Source: Chrysomallon squamiferum | Lineage: Eukaryota; Mollusca; Gastropoda; Neomphalida; Peltospiridae | Direction: 5' to 3' | NCBI GenBank assembly: GCA_012295275.1 | Contig: CM022672.1 | Location: forward strand, 601,943-665,942 | Length of the DNA stretch: 64,000 nucleotides | Part shown: in pieces, positions 12,525 through 25,318 of the stretch | How the letters are laid out: every line of letters starts with the position of its first letter | How positions within the stretch are numbered: position 1 is the stretch's first letter | The notes under the pieces: generated by a model | What the model saw: only the letters and a program-made list of their open reading frames with translations | The model's database searches: none | What the model was told of the DNA's origin: nothing | Translations under genes and position numbers: made by a program

Positions 12525-15165
12525 TGTTGTTGTGTAATATTTCTTACTAAAGAATAATTTCCATGTTTCAGTTGTCTCATCCTGATAATGTTTTAGAAAT
12601 AGATTTTTTTTTTAAGGTACGGATGTGTATTGTAATATATAAAATTATAATTATGAACGATACAAATAATGAAAGAGGAAAGCCACTTCCGCCACCTGAT
12701 CGACCATTTTTTTTTTTTTTTCAGATTAGCAAAGAAATATTTTTTATACATACCTTCCCACACACAGCATAACACAAACTACGTCAGCTAATAGCCAGTA
12801 GGTTGTTTATATCGTCACACTGAAAGGCGGGGAAATAAAATTTAGTGGTAAAAAATAATCAATATGAAAAACAGTTAAAAATCAAATCAGTTATTGACAA
12901 TTAGCGAAATTTAGATATTTTCATTCATTTATTTATTCACTCATTTGACTATTTATTTATCTATTCATTTACATGCTTTTAATTGTTTCATATTTCCACA
13001 TCCTAATATTAACTTTTAAAAATCAGTAATTTAATAACAAGTTTTTTTTTCAAAGTAAAGAAGTCAATTTACAGAATCTATCAATAGTTGTGAGAGGTTT
13101 TAAGAAGCTAGTTACGTATACACTAAGAAGATCAGATAATTAAAATATACATTAAGAGGTTTACGTCGGTCGTATACGTTAATATAGTGCAATAAAATCC
13201 ACGATACTTTTTTTTCTTGCTAACAGAATTTTGTAACAAGCTTAATGTAATCCCTTAACTTGTTTATTTTGTCACTGTATTAGACTCTGTAATAAGAAAT
13301 AAAAATACAATAAATGATTAGATAAGAGACTTTTCTCTCAGGTGTTTCTCAAACTTTGCGGCAGTTCCAGTATTACCACAGAGGAGGGTTTGACGTGAAA
13401 CAGAGTGGAAACATTGATTAAGGCAGCCGTGTTTTGTATGCAGAAATCCAAGAAAACCAACAACGTATATTATACTTCTGTATCTCATACATAACCATGT
13501 ATTATAATTTTATTTCATACAAATGAATACGAATTAATTAATGAAATGTGATGATATTTTGTGGATATGAAGAGAGGCAGTCTCCAGGCGCCGCCACGAT
13601 GAACCAAGTCAAAGTGTATCGATTATTTATCTGAGGAATCTTCAGCAGAAAGCGCTCAGTGTGTGATTACTATTCGTTCACTTTTTACTTTTCTACTTTA
13701 GTAAAGTCAGTGTAATAAAGCGTCCTCTGATTCTCATTTAATGTTTTCTCAGCTGATGCATTGTATGATATTACTGCTGTCTTCGTCTGATAATAAGAGA
13801 AGAATTTAATAGACATAGACACACTCACATACGCATACATACCCACATATATTCACTCACAAAAACACATGCACACATATACATACATATATACACATAC
13901 ATTCACAAAGAAATATATGCTGCACTTAAAAAAACATAAACAAGACAAATACAAACATACTCATACAGATATATACAGAGACACATACTCAGATATGAAC
14001 GTATATACAAGTCAAGAAAGACAGAAACGGAAATCAGCACAATAATTCAAAAACTGAAAAAAATGAAGGAATGAAAGTTTGCAATGAATGATGAGAGAAA
14101 ACATATAATTCATTTAACACGTTTTCTTTCTTTCATTCGTTGTTTCCATGTGTTGTGTGTGTGTGTATGTGTGTGTGTCTCTGTGTGTATAATTTATTTT
14201 CATACTATTAAATACAAAATACACCTATTTTTGAAGAAAAATTGCAATGATGAATTAAGTGTTGTTATGTATATTTCCATATTACTGAGCGTCCTGGGTT
14301 GTACAGAGTTAGAGTTCCCACGACAAGCGTGCTTCAATCTCCAGTAGATGTACGTGAGTTACAGGCATCTCTGACTTCCTGTGACAGTCTGGAAATAGAA
14401 GTGTTGAATATTTTGAATAATTCATCTCGTTTATTTCTCTGTCCCAGTCTGTCTGTCTGTCTAACCGACTGGCCGAGTGCTAAAACTGAACACGAATTTG
14501 AACGCTTGAATTCACAGAGACAAGTCTTAATTATGAGCTAGTTTTCAAATAATTTGTCATAGATGCACGTCTCATTTTCATACCTTTAACACGATGTATA
14601 CGTATGTATACAGTGAATATGTATACAGGTGGTTCAGTCCTTTCCTCTGTCTGTGTGTCTCTCTTTTTCTCCGTCATGGATGCGTAAGTGTATTTGTGTT
14701 TATGGATTAGTGAATATGTGTTTAGGTATATAATATATGTATGTGTATTCGTGGATAATATTTTATATATGTGTGTGTGTGTACCTATGGGTATGAAAAA
14801 AAAAATAATTAATAAGTTTATTTCTTTTTTTTTTTTTTTTTTTTTTAAAATATCACTCGTATTAATAATATGTTTTTTTAAAGATGACACACATTTCAAA
14901 CAGATGAATTCTTTCCTGTTTCAGACAAGACGAGTGAGCTGGTGGCGAGGCTACGCGTACAGCAGGGAGAAGCAGTAAGAACGTAATTAACATGGTGACA
15001 TACAAATTGAAAATTTTCCACGTGTCGTCACCGCGCACTCTGTCGTGCAACTCAACACCCACGCACCGCCGCACGCAGTTACCAAAAACAACCCAGTCAG
15101 CCGGAAACAAGGCACTTCCGGTCTGAGATGATGTCATTGGAACGGTATTTTTTTGATTCTCACAG
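12525..15165. other. Upstream region of the + strand GPCR; no coding region
   Basis: AT-rich sequence with scattered poly-T and TG-rich patches. At 13598 an ATG in a Kozak-like context (GCCGCCACGATGA) opens a frame of only about 11 codons. A short segment at 14925-14974 is bounded by TTTCCTGTTTCAG and GCAGTAAGA and could be a small non-coding exon. Nothing here shows protein-family features. Confidence 0.4.
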
Positions 15166-15408
15166 TGGATTTTAATTATATCGGCTCTTTCACTGGAGTC
15201 GTAGTGTTTTCTCTTCATGTTTGTAATTATTGACAGTCACAACTGTCGTGTTCACTGTCGAAGAAGACGCATTTTGTGAGAGAGAGAGAGAGAAAAAAAA
15301 TTTCATCTTTCTACCAGAGAAGAGAACTGCAAAGAACTCAAAGTCGTGTTTGGAACGGGTAATTAGGAGACACATATTACTTTTACTCTATATTTTGCAA
15401 GAGGCTGG
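15166..15408 (+). other. Putative 5' UTR part of GPCR 1 exon
   Basis: A good acceptor (a pyrimidine-rich tract ending TTTGATTCTCACAG at 15165) lies 243 bases before the first in-frame ATG of GPCR 1. The interval then holds a short GA run and no long upstream frame. It is inferred to be untranslated leader from splice signals alone. Transcription could equally start inside it. Confidence 0.35.
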
Positions 15409-15838
15409 ATGTCAGTTACATATTTATCAATGTCGTCCTTTGATCTGATCGCAGAAGGACATCTCACTGCGGAATCAGGACACCTCAATATTTGTTGTCC
15501 GGTCGGAATGGTAAGGGTTAACTGTTGCCAAGGAGACAGTTTTTCCGGTGGTGTAAATAAAAACGTCTCTTACCAAGTCATCGACGAAGTCACCATGGAA
15601 CTGCCGCTGTATATTTTTGTTTACGTCGCCATCTTCAACATTCTCGTTTTTGTCGTTGGCGTCGTGGGAAACGTCCTGGTGATCCTTGCAGTGCTGAAGC
15701 TGACGGCGATGAGGACTCGGATGAACTATTTTTTAATGAGCCTGAGTGTGGCGGACCTGCTCGTACTCACCATCTGCCAACCGTCCGCCATGATGGAGTT
15801 TTACGGCAAAGATCGGTGGCTGATAGGAGAAGCAATGT
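15409..15838 (+). CDS. Rhodopsin-family peptide-type GPCR 1, exon encoding the N-terminus to the start of TM3
   Basis: First coding exon of a class A G-protein-coupled receptor of the plasma membrane; spliced to 19901-20703 it gives 410 residues. The extracellular N-terminus is about 65 residues with one sequon (N52-V-S). TM1 spans about 66-93 with the conserved GN (N88). TM2 carries the conserved LSVADLL with D116. The exon ends at the GEAMC motif: the last base is the T of the TGT codon for Cys144, the TM3 cysteine that normally disulphide-bonds to extracellular loop 2. A strong donor GTAAGTG follows. The Met at 15409 is the first in frame; Met8 (15430) and Met34 are alternatives. By its core motifs it falls with the GHSR/TRHR-like neuropeptide receptors seen in invertebrates. 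The ligand cannot be told, so I give no symbol. It is paralogous to the - strand receptor at 25.3-29.5 kb. Confidence 0.9.
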
Positions 15839-16063
15839 GTAAGTGTGAATGTCCTAGCACGTGTAGAAGTGACTGTGTACACGTCGTGGTGAAAGTCTGT
15901 GCTGCGTTACTGCCTGCAGTTCAAAGCAAATTATCTTGTCTTTTCAACTTTATATTTTCACGCAGACGTATGTCTTGAAGCGCTCTAGACTTTTCAGAAT
16001 CCAAAACAGATTCCTGCGGCTCATATATGTATCCGTATACTTGCTATTTGTGTATGTGTGCTC

Positions 16064-16067
16064 TTCG

Positions 16068-16102
<35 letters not shown>

Positions 16103-16180
16103 GTTTGTGTGTGTGTGTTCGTGTGTGTGTGTGTGTGTGTGTGTGTCTGTGTGGGTGTTGGTGTGCATGCGTGCGTGAAT
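16064..16180. repeat. (TA)n followed by (TG)n
   Basis: A perfect alternating AT run (16067-16092) passes through a short TATG patch into TG-rich repeat, within the GPCR 1 intron. The frames on both strands here (VCVC, THTH) are repeat translations. Confidence 0.95.
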
Positions 16181-16966
16181 GTATGCACAAGTAGATATAT
16201 CATATTTGTGTGTAAACGTTTATGCATAATGCAGGTAGTGGTTAATTATAATTGTATTTCGTAATCAAATTCAGTGGTGAAATGTGCTTCGAACGATTCT
16301 GTCGTCAAACGTCGAACTCCAAATTGGAGAGAAACTACATCCGGAGTCGTGGCGGTGACTCTGATAAACTGCGCCACACGCGTAAACGTCGTCCACTGAG
16401 TGCCCAGTTCCTCGCTTTGTGACAACGTCTCTTGCCTTACTCTTCTCTCATTCCGATGCTTTATTATTATTATTATTTTTTTTTTTTTACTTTATTATTT
16501 TTCATCAGAATATACATACCCCTCTCTATTAATCTTAACATCAAAGAAAAATGTGGGCGTAAATGCAAATTTTTGTTTTATCAAAGAGTATTTTTTATAT
16601 TTTATTTATTTATTTATATATTTATTTACTTTCATGTTTAAATTATTATGTAGGGGATTTAATTGTGCTATTTTTCCTGTTTAGGTTTATCGAAATGGGT
16701 GTGTTTAAGTTTCTGGAAAACGGTTAATTCACGTCCCATTATTTCTTGTGGGGAAATTAATTCGGACTTCGAACAATTGGAACGGCCTCCAAAAACTGAT
16801 TAAATTCTAAGTACTAGGCGCGCTGTGTTGTATTCTGTCGTATTTGTGATTCTTACTGATTATTTTCTTGCGCTGTAATTGTAATTATAATTGACTATCG
16901 TAACGTCATTATAACTGTCCATGACTTGTATTATAATAAGTATTTACTTCAAACTTACTGATTTAT

Positions 16967-17065
16967 TTGCGTGTGTGTGTGTGTATTTATGTATGTATGT
17001 ATGTATGTATGTATGTATGTATGTATGTATGTATGTATGTATGTATGTATGTATGTATGTATGTG
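16967..17065. repeat. (TG)n and (TATG)n microsatellite
   Basis: A short TG run is followed by about 19 tandem TATG units, inside the GPCR 1 intron. Confidence 0.96.
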
Positions 17066-18216
17066 TGAGTGAATCTGTATATGAATGTGTGTGTGTGTGG
17101 ATGTGTGTACAATTATATATGTGTGTGTGTCTGTCTGTCTGTGTGTATATGAATGCATATAAATGTATGTATATATGTTAATATGTATATATGGATGTAT
17201 ATACGTACGTACCTACTTATCTTGGATTATATTTAGTATACTGTATACATTTTGCTATATATTTTATCTTTCAGTGTATGTTAGTGTTCGTGCTAACTGA
17301 TTTCGACTGCTAAATACACACGTTCGTTAATTTGTATATATTTTTTATTCGCGTAAAACGCAATGTGAAGTGAAGAAATGTCACAAACTGAAAAAAACAA
17401 AAACATCAGAGTATTCCACACACTCTGAACGAAGAATCAATACAGTATATAAAAAAAATGAACAGTTTTTAGAGCAACTCGCTGAATTAGTCTGTTTTGT
17501 TTCCGCACTGTTTGGTGCCTTTACAAAGTAGGCAAAGAAATATAAAAGCAAAGAATAAAAACCTATCTTTTTGTCCATCATCTTTGTCGTTGATTTTTAT
17601 ACTAGCTATAAAAATGTAAAATAATTTTAAAAAAAATGTAAAAGATAACGAGAGTGTACTAAAGGTAATAATATTATATTTTAAAGAAAATTGAAAAGTT
17701 CACATAATATGAGAATATTATTAATTTTTTTTTGAATATATCAATATACTTTAATATTAACGGGTTTTTTATGTATCAGTCTGAAGATTTTTTTCTTTTC
17801 GTTATTTCTATAATAATGATCTGAGAGAATAAATCGGCTGTACAGATCTCTTTAGCTATTTATTTCAATTAGCAACAAAACATTTTGTTTATGTGAATTT
17901 TAGAGCTGGCAGTAAAGCAGTATGGTATCTACGAGATCTTCCTTGGGGAAGTGGCCTGAATGGAATATATAAATATATATTTCATTAAAGAATTTTCATA
18001 ACCATAGATACACTTTTAAATCTAAATAATTATTAACAGATCTCTGATATTCAGAGGATCAGGACTTAGCTAAATATAGAAAGAAGACTTGGAATTAGGT
18101 ACAGACAACCAGATTTAATTACTTTTAATTATGAAATAAGTGTTCTTACTGTGCTCTGTCTTGTTTTAGCATGTTGAAATAAATTAAATTGTGTTGTGTA
18201 TGTTAACTTATTTGTA

Positions 18217-18220
<4 letters not shown>

Positions 18221-18276
<56 letters not shown>
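18221..18276. repeat. (TG)n microsatellite
   Basis: An uninterrupted TG run of about 55 bp inside the GPCR 1 intron. Confidence 0.97.
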
Positions 18277-18279
<3 letters not shown>

Positions 18280-19128
18280 TATACCTGTGTACAAATGCAA
18301 TAATACAAACTCAGTTAGCTAGTTAATTTTGGAATGTGATTATAACTAATAATATGTCATGTGTACGTATGTTTGTAGGTGTTTGTGTTTTTATATTATA
18401 CCAGAATAAGTGTACTGATATTTCATAGTAAACTAATTTCACGTTGTGACTTTGTAAAATAATTTAAACACGTCTTAACTTTGTGACAAATTCCTTTTCT
18501 CTACATCTGTCACAGATTAATAATCACAGCAGCCGTCCTAATGGCTCCTTCTCGTCTGAAGAGCGTGCTAACGTCATCGTTGCTAACAGATACTCAGTTA
18601 GCACAGATCAGTCCATAACACACAGACTGTGTTAAAATCTCTTCAGACTGAGCGTTGTTAGCCTTAAGAAGCACGTGTTAAAAGTGTGACTTACTTTTAA
18701 GTATAGATTACTAATGTGACGATAATACACGTGATCAATTGAACAATTACTTTCCTTGCTGCGTGTATTGATCTGTGGGAAGCATTTATCACTCGGTTTA
18801 GTGGAAAATAGCACTGGAAATGTTACTTGAAGAATTTATCATGTTTCACAGATATGGGACACAGAGTACAAATATGTCAGCAAATATAAGCTGCTCTCTA
18901 CAGCAGTTTAACACTTGTAGTACTCAGTTTAGTTTCTCTTACTTTTTGTATCCATTAGCATCGAGGAATCCTTTCAGATGCAGAACAGTACGTACCACAA
19001 CATTAGATACACAGATCGGTCCATTACTCCGGATGGAACTTGAAACAGACGAATAAGCCACCAGTGTTCCTCAGTTCTAGAGCAAGAACATATCATTATG
19101 GGTTCTTTTCTGTTAGCCCATATTTAAA

Positions 19129-19205
19129 GTAAAAAAAAATAAAAATAAAAATAAAAAAAAAAAAAAAAAAAAAAAAGAAAGAAAGAAAGAAAGAAAAGGA
19201 AAAAA
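19129..19205. repeat. Poly-A / (GAAA)n tract
   Basis: An A-rich run with AAAAT units, pure A, then GAAA repeats. It could be the tail of an old retroposed element, but no body of such an element is recognisable upstream. Confidence 0.85.
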
Positions 19206-19900
19206 AGTGGGTTAAGGAAAGATGTACCAAGAATTAATTTTGGTATTTTAAATTCCAGCTGAGAAATATCAATACTGTCTCGACATTTGAGTCAGAAATA
19301 TATTTTAATTATCACATCGTGATTTTCATGTTTGACGTCACAGCAGTGAGGCTGAACTATTTTAAAATTATTAAAGTTCAGAGAAAGTCGATTATATCTG
19401 TACCCAAGTTTTATTCAAAACAGTATACTGTAATAGGTAGAATTTCCCTCAGTTACGTCAAAGATCTAATTTTACGACAATTCTATAACCGAACTTTTCG
19501 ACATTGGATGTATTTTGGTTAATCATTTTTGTTACTTTTTTTTTTTCCAAAGTCTTATTTATTATACTTTACTAATATAGGCTCAGATAATATCCTCATA
19601 AAATTAGACAACCACGAACAGTAATTATAGGATCTTACTGAACGTTCGTAAACCTCTAGTTATGCTTTTGTTGTTTTGTATTATATCTGTGTGTTTCTGT
19701 ATGGACGTGATTGTCTGTGTACTTGTATTTTAAATTATATATATGTGTGTTTATGTATATATTTAGATAGATTAGTTGAATTTATTCATATGTGACCCGA
19801 ATGACTTAATTATTTGTTTCAGTGGTATTTGTCTTTCTTTCTTTACTTACTTACTTACTTACATATTTATTTATTTATTTATTTATTTATTTACACACAG

Positions 19901-20703
19901 GTAAAATCGTACCTTTCCTGGAGAACTCTTCCCTGCACTCGTCCATCCTCACTCTGCTCACAATCGGGTTTGAACGTTACTGTGCGATCTGCGACCCGTT
20001 CACTAAGCAGCGTGGTATTCACCTCTGTAAAACACGCACCAACATCATCGCCATCTGGGTCATGTCCTACGTCCTGTCTCTGCCTTTCATCTTCATGACG
20101 TCGTACGAAGACGCCGACTTTTACGACGGAAGCAAGGTGAAGGTCTGTCGAACCAAAATGGACGACTTGGTACCTAGGATGTATATTATGTTTTTGTTCT
20201 GTATCATGGTGCTGTTGCCGCTGGCGTTGCTCACGTACATGTATTCGTCCATTATCTGGCAGCTGTCACGTCAGGACAGCGCTGCTACTGTTCCAGGAAG
20301 TTCTCAGAACAAACGAGCTTTGAGTTCTCGAAGACAGGTTGTCAGGATGATGGTGTACATCATAATCCTCTTCTTTGTGTGTCTCTTGCCTATCCGAGTC
20401 GTCATCCTCCTCATCGTGTTTCTCACCGCGGACACCATGCAGTCCATCGGCCTCGAGTCATATCTCAACATTCTCTCGTGCGTCCGAATCATGATGTACG
20501 TCAACAGCGCGGGGAACCCCATCATCTACGGCCTCCTGTCGACCAAGTTCAGAGACGCTTACAGGAAGACAATCCCGAGCTGCGCACAGCAGCGAGACTG
20601 CGAGGAGAAGAAAAACTTTCACACAGACGCGAAGAGGGAAACGCAGGGATTTACAGCACCAGTGCAAGTCGCTCTGGAAACCATGGACGGGACTCCGATA
20701 TGA
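19901..20703 (+). CDS. GPCR 1, exon encoding TM3 to the C-terminus
   Basis: Second coding exon. Its first two bases complete the Cys144 codon, then the frame reads KIVPFLENSSLHS into TM3. Family landmarks in order: the DRY-equivalent ERY at 168-170; TM4 to about 208; extracellular loop 2 with Cys226 (VKVCRTKM), the expected disulphide partner of Cys144; TM5 about 235-262; TM6 about 289-318 with C304-L-L-P307; TM7 with NSAGNPIIY, where NPIIY (349-353) is the canonical NPxxY. The usual TM6 tryptophan of CWxP is leucine (Leu305). The cytoplasmic tail is about 50 residues, with a cysteine near 371 that could be palmitoylated. The stop is TGA at 20701-20703. Together the two exons give 410 residues, a normal length for this family. 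The frame is intact and looks functional. Confidence 0.93.
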
Positions 20704-20901
20704 ACATTCCTCCTCACTCACAAACAGTAACAAACGTGTTCTGTTAATTGATATAAGTTATTTGTTTTCTATATTTGAAACTGGAGAATTGGAAACAATG
20801 TTTTTTTTAATTACTAAAACGAAACATTTTTATCTCAAAGTACTTCCAGATTGTTCATGATACGTGATATCCTCCACACATCAGTAAACATGATGTTTGT
20901 A

Positions 20902-20988
20902 AATAAATGTTTGATGCCGTACACCGATTTTAAACATTTGTAAAGTAGGTCACCGAAAATCTGATCGATATTTATTTGACGTAATAAA
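20902..20988 (+). terminator. Candidate polyadenylation signals of GPCR 1
   Basis: AATAAA occurs at 20902-20907 and 20983-20988, about 200 and 280 bases after the stop codon. Either could serve GPCR 1. In such AT-rich DNA the hexamer is common by chance. Confidence 0.4.
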
Positions 20989-21255
20989 AACGTCTAATGT
21001 ATAATGTTAAACGTCGAGAAGTGAAACCCGCTAAGAGATGTTTTAATTAAACATTCTCACTGAACATGGATTTTACAAATACCGGTCGTGCAAGAGCGGC
21101 ACGAAATAACGAAGTTTGTATATCTACCAATGTTTTTCTCACTTCCTTTTACAGAACGTAATACAATTTACAATGTAATATGAAATTATAATATACAACG
21201 TAATACAACATATAATTTATAATGTAATATGAAATATAATGTGTGTGTTTGTTTG

Positions 21256-21258
<3 letters not shown>

Positions 21259-21298
<40 letters not shown>
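21259..21298. repeat. (AC)n microsatellite
   Basis: A pure AC run in the space between the GPCR genes. Confidence 0.95.
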
Positions 21299-21301
<3 letters not shown>

Positions 21302-23365
21302 AATGTACAATAGATGCAATGTACAATGTGATACAAAATGTAATATACGATTTACTATACAAAGTTATGTCAGCGGCACTAGTAAATAAATAATAAGTCA
21401 CAAATTATTTTTTTTAGTTTTATTTTTATTTTTGTTTCTATTTATTTATTTATTTATTTATTTATTACGTATTATATTTTTTTCTTTGCTTCTACATAAA
21501 CCATTACATTTGATATTACTACTATTACAACTATGAGAGGACAGAATCCGAACGACATTTTGTGTTAATAAAAAAAAAAAAAAAAATCCCAGTTAATGAT
21601 TTTTATACAGTTTTATGTAAATTTACTTATAATACGTCTCTGGTAAAGCAGCACGACAAAAATCTACCCAATCTGTGAACTAACACGTACAAAAAAACCT
21701 GACTGTTTTCTTTTGTGCTAAACAATACAACTCATCCTTAGCTCATCTGTAGTCTGTTTTAAGTTGTGAAGGTACAAGCTAATATATATATATATATATA
21801 CATACATACATGTGCACACATACACACACACAGATATAGATATATACACACACACACTCAGACTTATAATATCTAAGTATCTTGGCGGGACACAGGAGAG
21901 TTTTTGATATGCATGACGGTTTTTTTAAACACAAGAAACGATCAATATCTTTAGTTGTTTGTAAATTTAATAAAAATGTTCAGAGGCACGAGTCTGTGTG
22001 TGTGCAAAGAGGAAATCTAATCACTACTAAATCCTGCTGAAAACGTCTAATGTTTCTGAAATCAGTTCGGGTTTGCTCGACTCGGGTGTTGTGCCTCGAG
22101 CTTTTGCCTGGATGTGACTGTTTAATCACAAACAAAAACATCTATTTTAAAAATAATGCATAAAAACAATCAGCACAACCTGTACTAATATTACAGCCCC
22201 GTGTTTTTTTTTTTTTTTTCTTTTTCTTTTTATATTGTCTGTTTTTATTTATATTTTTGTGAAATAGAGTTTTGGGGTCTTTTTTTTGTGATTAAACAAG
22301 ATACATCACTATCTAGTGATCTGTAATATTACAATTAAAAAAAATGTTTAATGGAAAATATTGAAAAAAATGTTCATCATTTTGCGGAACAATTTTTTTA
22401 ATTCATTATACAACTTGTAATACATTTTGTGTTCATTGATGTATGTAAAGACAATGTTATTTTCTTTTTATCATTATACTAAGAAAATTGCGTTTTTGTT
22501 TTCAGTCACACATCTAAACAGAACATTCCCAGATAACAGAAATGTCTGATTGAAAGCAAATGATTTGAAAGAGAAGATATACACTTTTCATTTTATCACC
22601 TGAGAAACATCGATAACCAACTCGTTTCTTTGTTTATTTTTTTTTTTTCATTTATTATTATTATTATTATTATTTTTCTTCTTCTTATTATTTTTAGTAT
22701 TATTATTAATGTTGTTGTTGTTGTTGTAGTTGTTGTTACTGGGTTTAGTTTAAGTTATGTATATATTACAAATTTTACAGAAAGTTTTTCTTATAAATAA
22801 ATCATTATTTAAGTTTTTGAATAAGGGATGCTAGTCCTGTGTTTATCATAAAAATCTTTAATTTTAAATTGCATTCAGTCGTTTAAAATTTTAAAGTTTA
22901 TTCAGACACACGTGGTTGCTGACGTATGAGTGACGTCATCCTCCATCGCTACGATCACAACTCTCATCGTTCGACAGCAAGGAGTCTTTTAAAAACATTT
23001 TCCAACAGCAAGAAAAGAATACGCGACTAAATCGTTTCAAGCGCTCTGGTTGGAATGAGAAAAACCTCCAAGAACATTTGAGCATTGAGCATATGAACCA
23101 TCAAACAAAGGTTGTAACCACTGAACTGAAACCCGATCTTTTTCTCAAAGAACAGTGTTAAAGTGAATGTTTCTTTTATTTAATGAAATGACGTGTTAAT
23201 GTTCTATCATCGATTACAGAATATTAGAAAATACTGATGAATTTTTTTAGAAGAAACCCACAGTGGATCTCTTAAATACATTTTTTTTTCAAACAAAACA
23301 GCCTGTGTCATGAGATTTGTTCTTGTATTATTAAAAATTGTTCAATCAATATAGGATTGGATAAA

Positions 23366-23367
<2 letters not shown>

Positions 23368-23430
<63 letters not shown>
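23368..23430. repeat. (AAT)n microsatellite
   Basis: About 21 perfect AAT units. The poly-Tyr frame on the - strand is its translation. Confidence 0.97.
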
Positions 23431-23433
<3 letters not shown>

Positions 23434-24520
23434 CTTGCAAAATTAATATCTATGACCAATAAAGTTAAATCATTAATAATCATTGGGCAAGACTTGGATA
23501 ATACTGACGTCTGATTGGGTCGCCGGTGCTGAACAGTTGGTTCATGATGTTTAGCCATAGAGGTAACCTGGTATTTATTCGGATCCTGTCTGAAGAAAAG
23601 TAATTTGAATATGTGACTCTAAGATGGGATTTTCTTCATCCTACACGGTTTAAGAGTTGTTTTGAGTTCTGACTGGTTGGTTTAGTAACTGTTACAGTTA
23701 ATCGAGATGTAGCTGAACCGTTTGGACAAATAGAACGTTATTGGTTTACGTTCTCTCTCTACTAATCACTTTGTAGCAATACAGAAAACAAAGAACAACA
23801 GTTGTTAATTTAGTGAAAAAATGTAATTTTCAGAAACACAACATACAGAATTCACATACTAGACGATGATAATAGAATATTTAAATATGAGAATGGTTAC
23901 ACAGTGAGATTTGTATTTCTACAGAAAGGTATTCAGTGAAAAATAGCTGTAAACATAAATGTTATTTTCCTTGTCAAGATGCTATACATTATAAAATGAT
24001 GTTTATTTGACAAAAATATAAATAGAAACAGTGAAAGATTCAGCCGTTAGCAGAGAAAAAAAAAGTATCAACTGTTTTTATCAAATTTTATAAATAGATT
24101 GAGAATATTTTTTTAAAATTCTGAGCATAAAATGAAATTTATGCAAAACAAAGTGAAAAGTGTAAGACATTATTAATTATGCTGCTCGGAATTTCAGTTA
24201 AAGGATTCTCAGCCTGTTCCAGTGTTGATATTTCACCTTTCATTTCACAATCTCTCTTTTACTTGCATTCATTTACTCACTTGCTCACACATCACTCACA
24301 CACACATACTCACATTTATTCAGCTGTCAGAGAGAACTAGTTAAAATATTATAGTATTTCAGAAGTCGGATTAAATAAACTATTGCATTTTTAACACATA
24401 GAAGTTAATTCTTGTGTTGTTGTTGTTGTTGTTATTATTATTATTATTCTAAATATACTTGTAACGTACAGGACACATAATGTTGATAAAGGGTATTAGG
24501 ATACGCACTAAGTTTCTCGT

Positions 24521-24522
<2 letters not shown>

Positions 24523-24579
<57 letters not shown>
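24523..24579. repeat. (AAT)n microsatellite
   Basis: About 19 perfect AAT units. The poly-Ile frame on the - strand is an artefact of it. Confidence 0.97.
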
Positions 24580-24942
24580 CAATGACGATGACGATTACAG
24601 TATTTATACCAGACAGGAAATCTTTATGATATATATTTATCAAATTCATATAAAGCTTACAACATTTAGAAAACAAACATTAATAACAGACGAACTGTAT
24701 TACTCCAGCATTATTAACAGTGATGGATCAGTGTACATATTGCTATGTTTCAAATAGCACTTTCATAATCTGTCATTACTGGTATAAAAGATCTGTTAGT
24801 GTGAACCCAGGACAGGCGTACTTGAACGAAAAATGTTTCAGATGAATGTAACTATTAATGTTTTGTCAATGACAGAACTGCATGAAGTGTCCTGCTGACA
24901 GCAGTTCACAAACATGACAAAAAATAACCTGCACAAGTTTGA

Positions 24943-24948
24943 TTTATT
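24943..24948 (-). terminator. Candidate polyadenylation signal of GPCR 2
   Basis: TTTATT on the + strand reads AATAAA on the - strand, about 370 bases past the GPCR 2 stop codon. It is a candidate by position only. Confidence 0.3.
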
Positions 24949-25318
24949 ATTTTTAAACGCGTAAATTCAAGAATGTCGTTTGTGAGAGTATTCAGATATA
25001 AATATGTTACAGATTAAGTTTTTTTCTTTTCTTATTTTTTTGACGGTACGTCGAGATTTTCGGTAGCTGCCAAATGACACTAATATCATCAGTGTCATCT
25101 TTATCTAGTATACAACCACTGCCGATAGATTCTCTAGTTCACTGGTAATTGATATTACACATCACTATTGTCGAAATGACTCCCTAATGTCGTATATCGC
25201 TCCTGTCGACTGCTTTTTCTAATGTCATTGAACTCAACATATGTCACTAACGCTGATATGTGTCATTAACATGAAACAGTGTCACTAATGTATTTATAAA
25301 ACCGCTGTAGTAGACTGT

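Larger units (their letters stand above)
15839..19900 (+). other. Phase-1 intron of GPCR 1, about 4.06 kb
   Basis: The intron starts GTAAGTG and ends TTTACACACAG. It contains (TA)n and (TG)n at 16064-16180, (TATG)n at 16967-17065, (TG)n at 18221-18276 and an A/GAAA-rich tract at 19129-19200. The last 60 bases before the acceptor are a (CTTA)n/(TTTA)n microsatellite that doubles as the pyrimidine-rich tract. Translation straight across the donor soon loses all GPCR resemblance. No other gene is seen inside. Confidence 0.9.
20990..24940. other. Intergenic region between the two convergent GPCR genes
   Basis: AT-rich sequence with (AC)n at 21259-21298, a poly-A run near 21570, (TA)n near 21782-21800, (AAT)n at 23368-23430 and 24523-24579, and (TTG)n/(ATT)n at 24415-24448. 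No coding region or RNA gene is recognised. Confidence 0.7.

Noticed and set aside
13598-13633. Kozak-like ATG
   Set aside because: The frame ends after about 11 codons; at most an upstream frame in a leader, without evidence of transcription.
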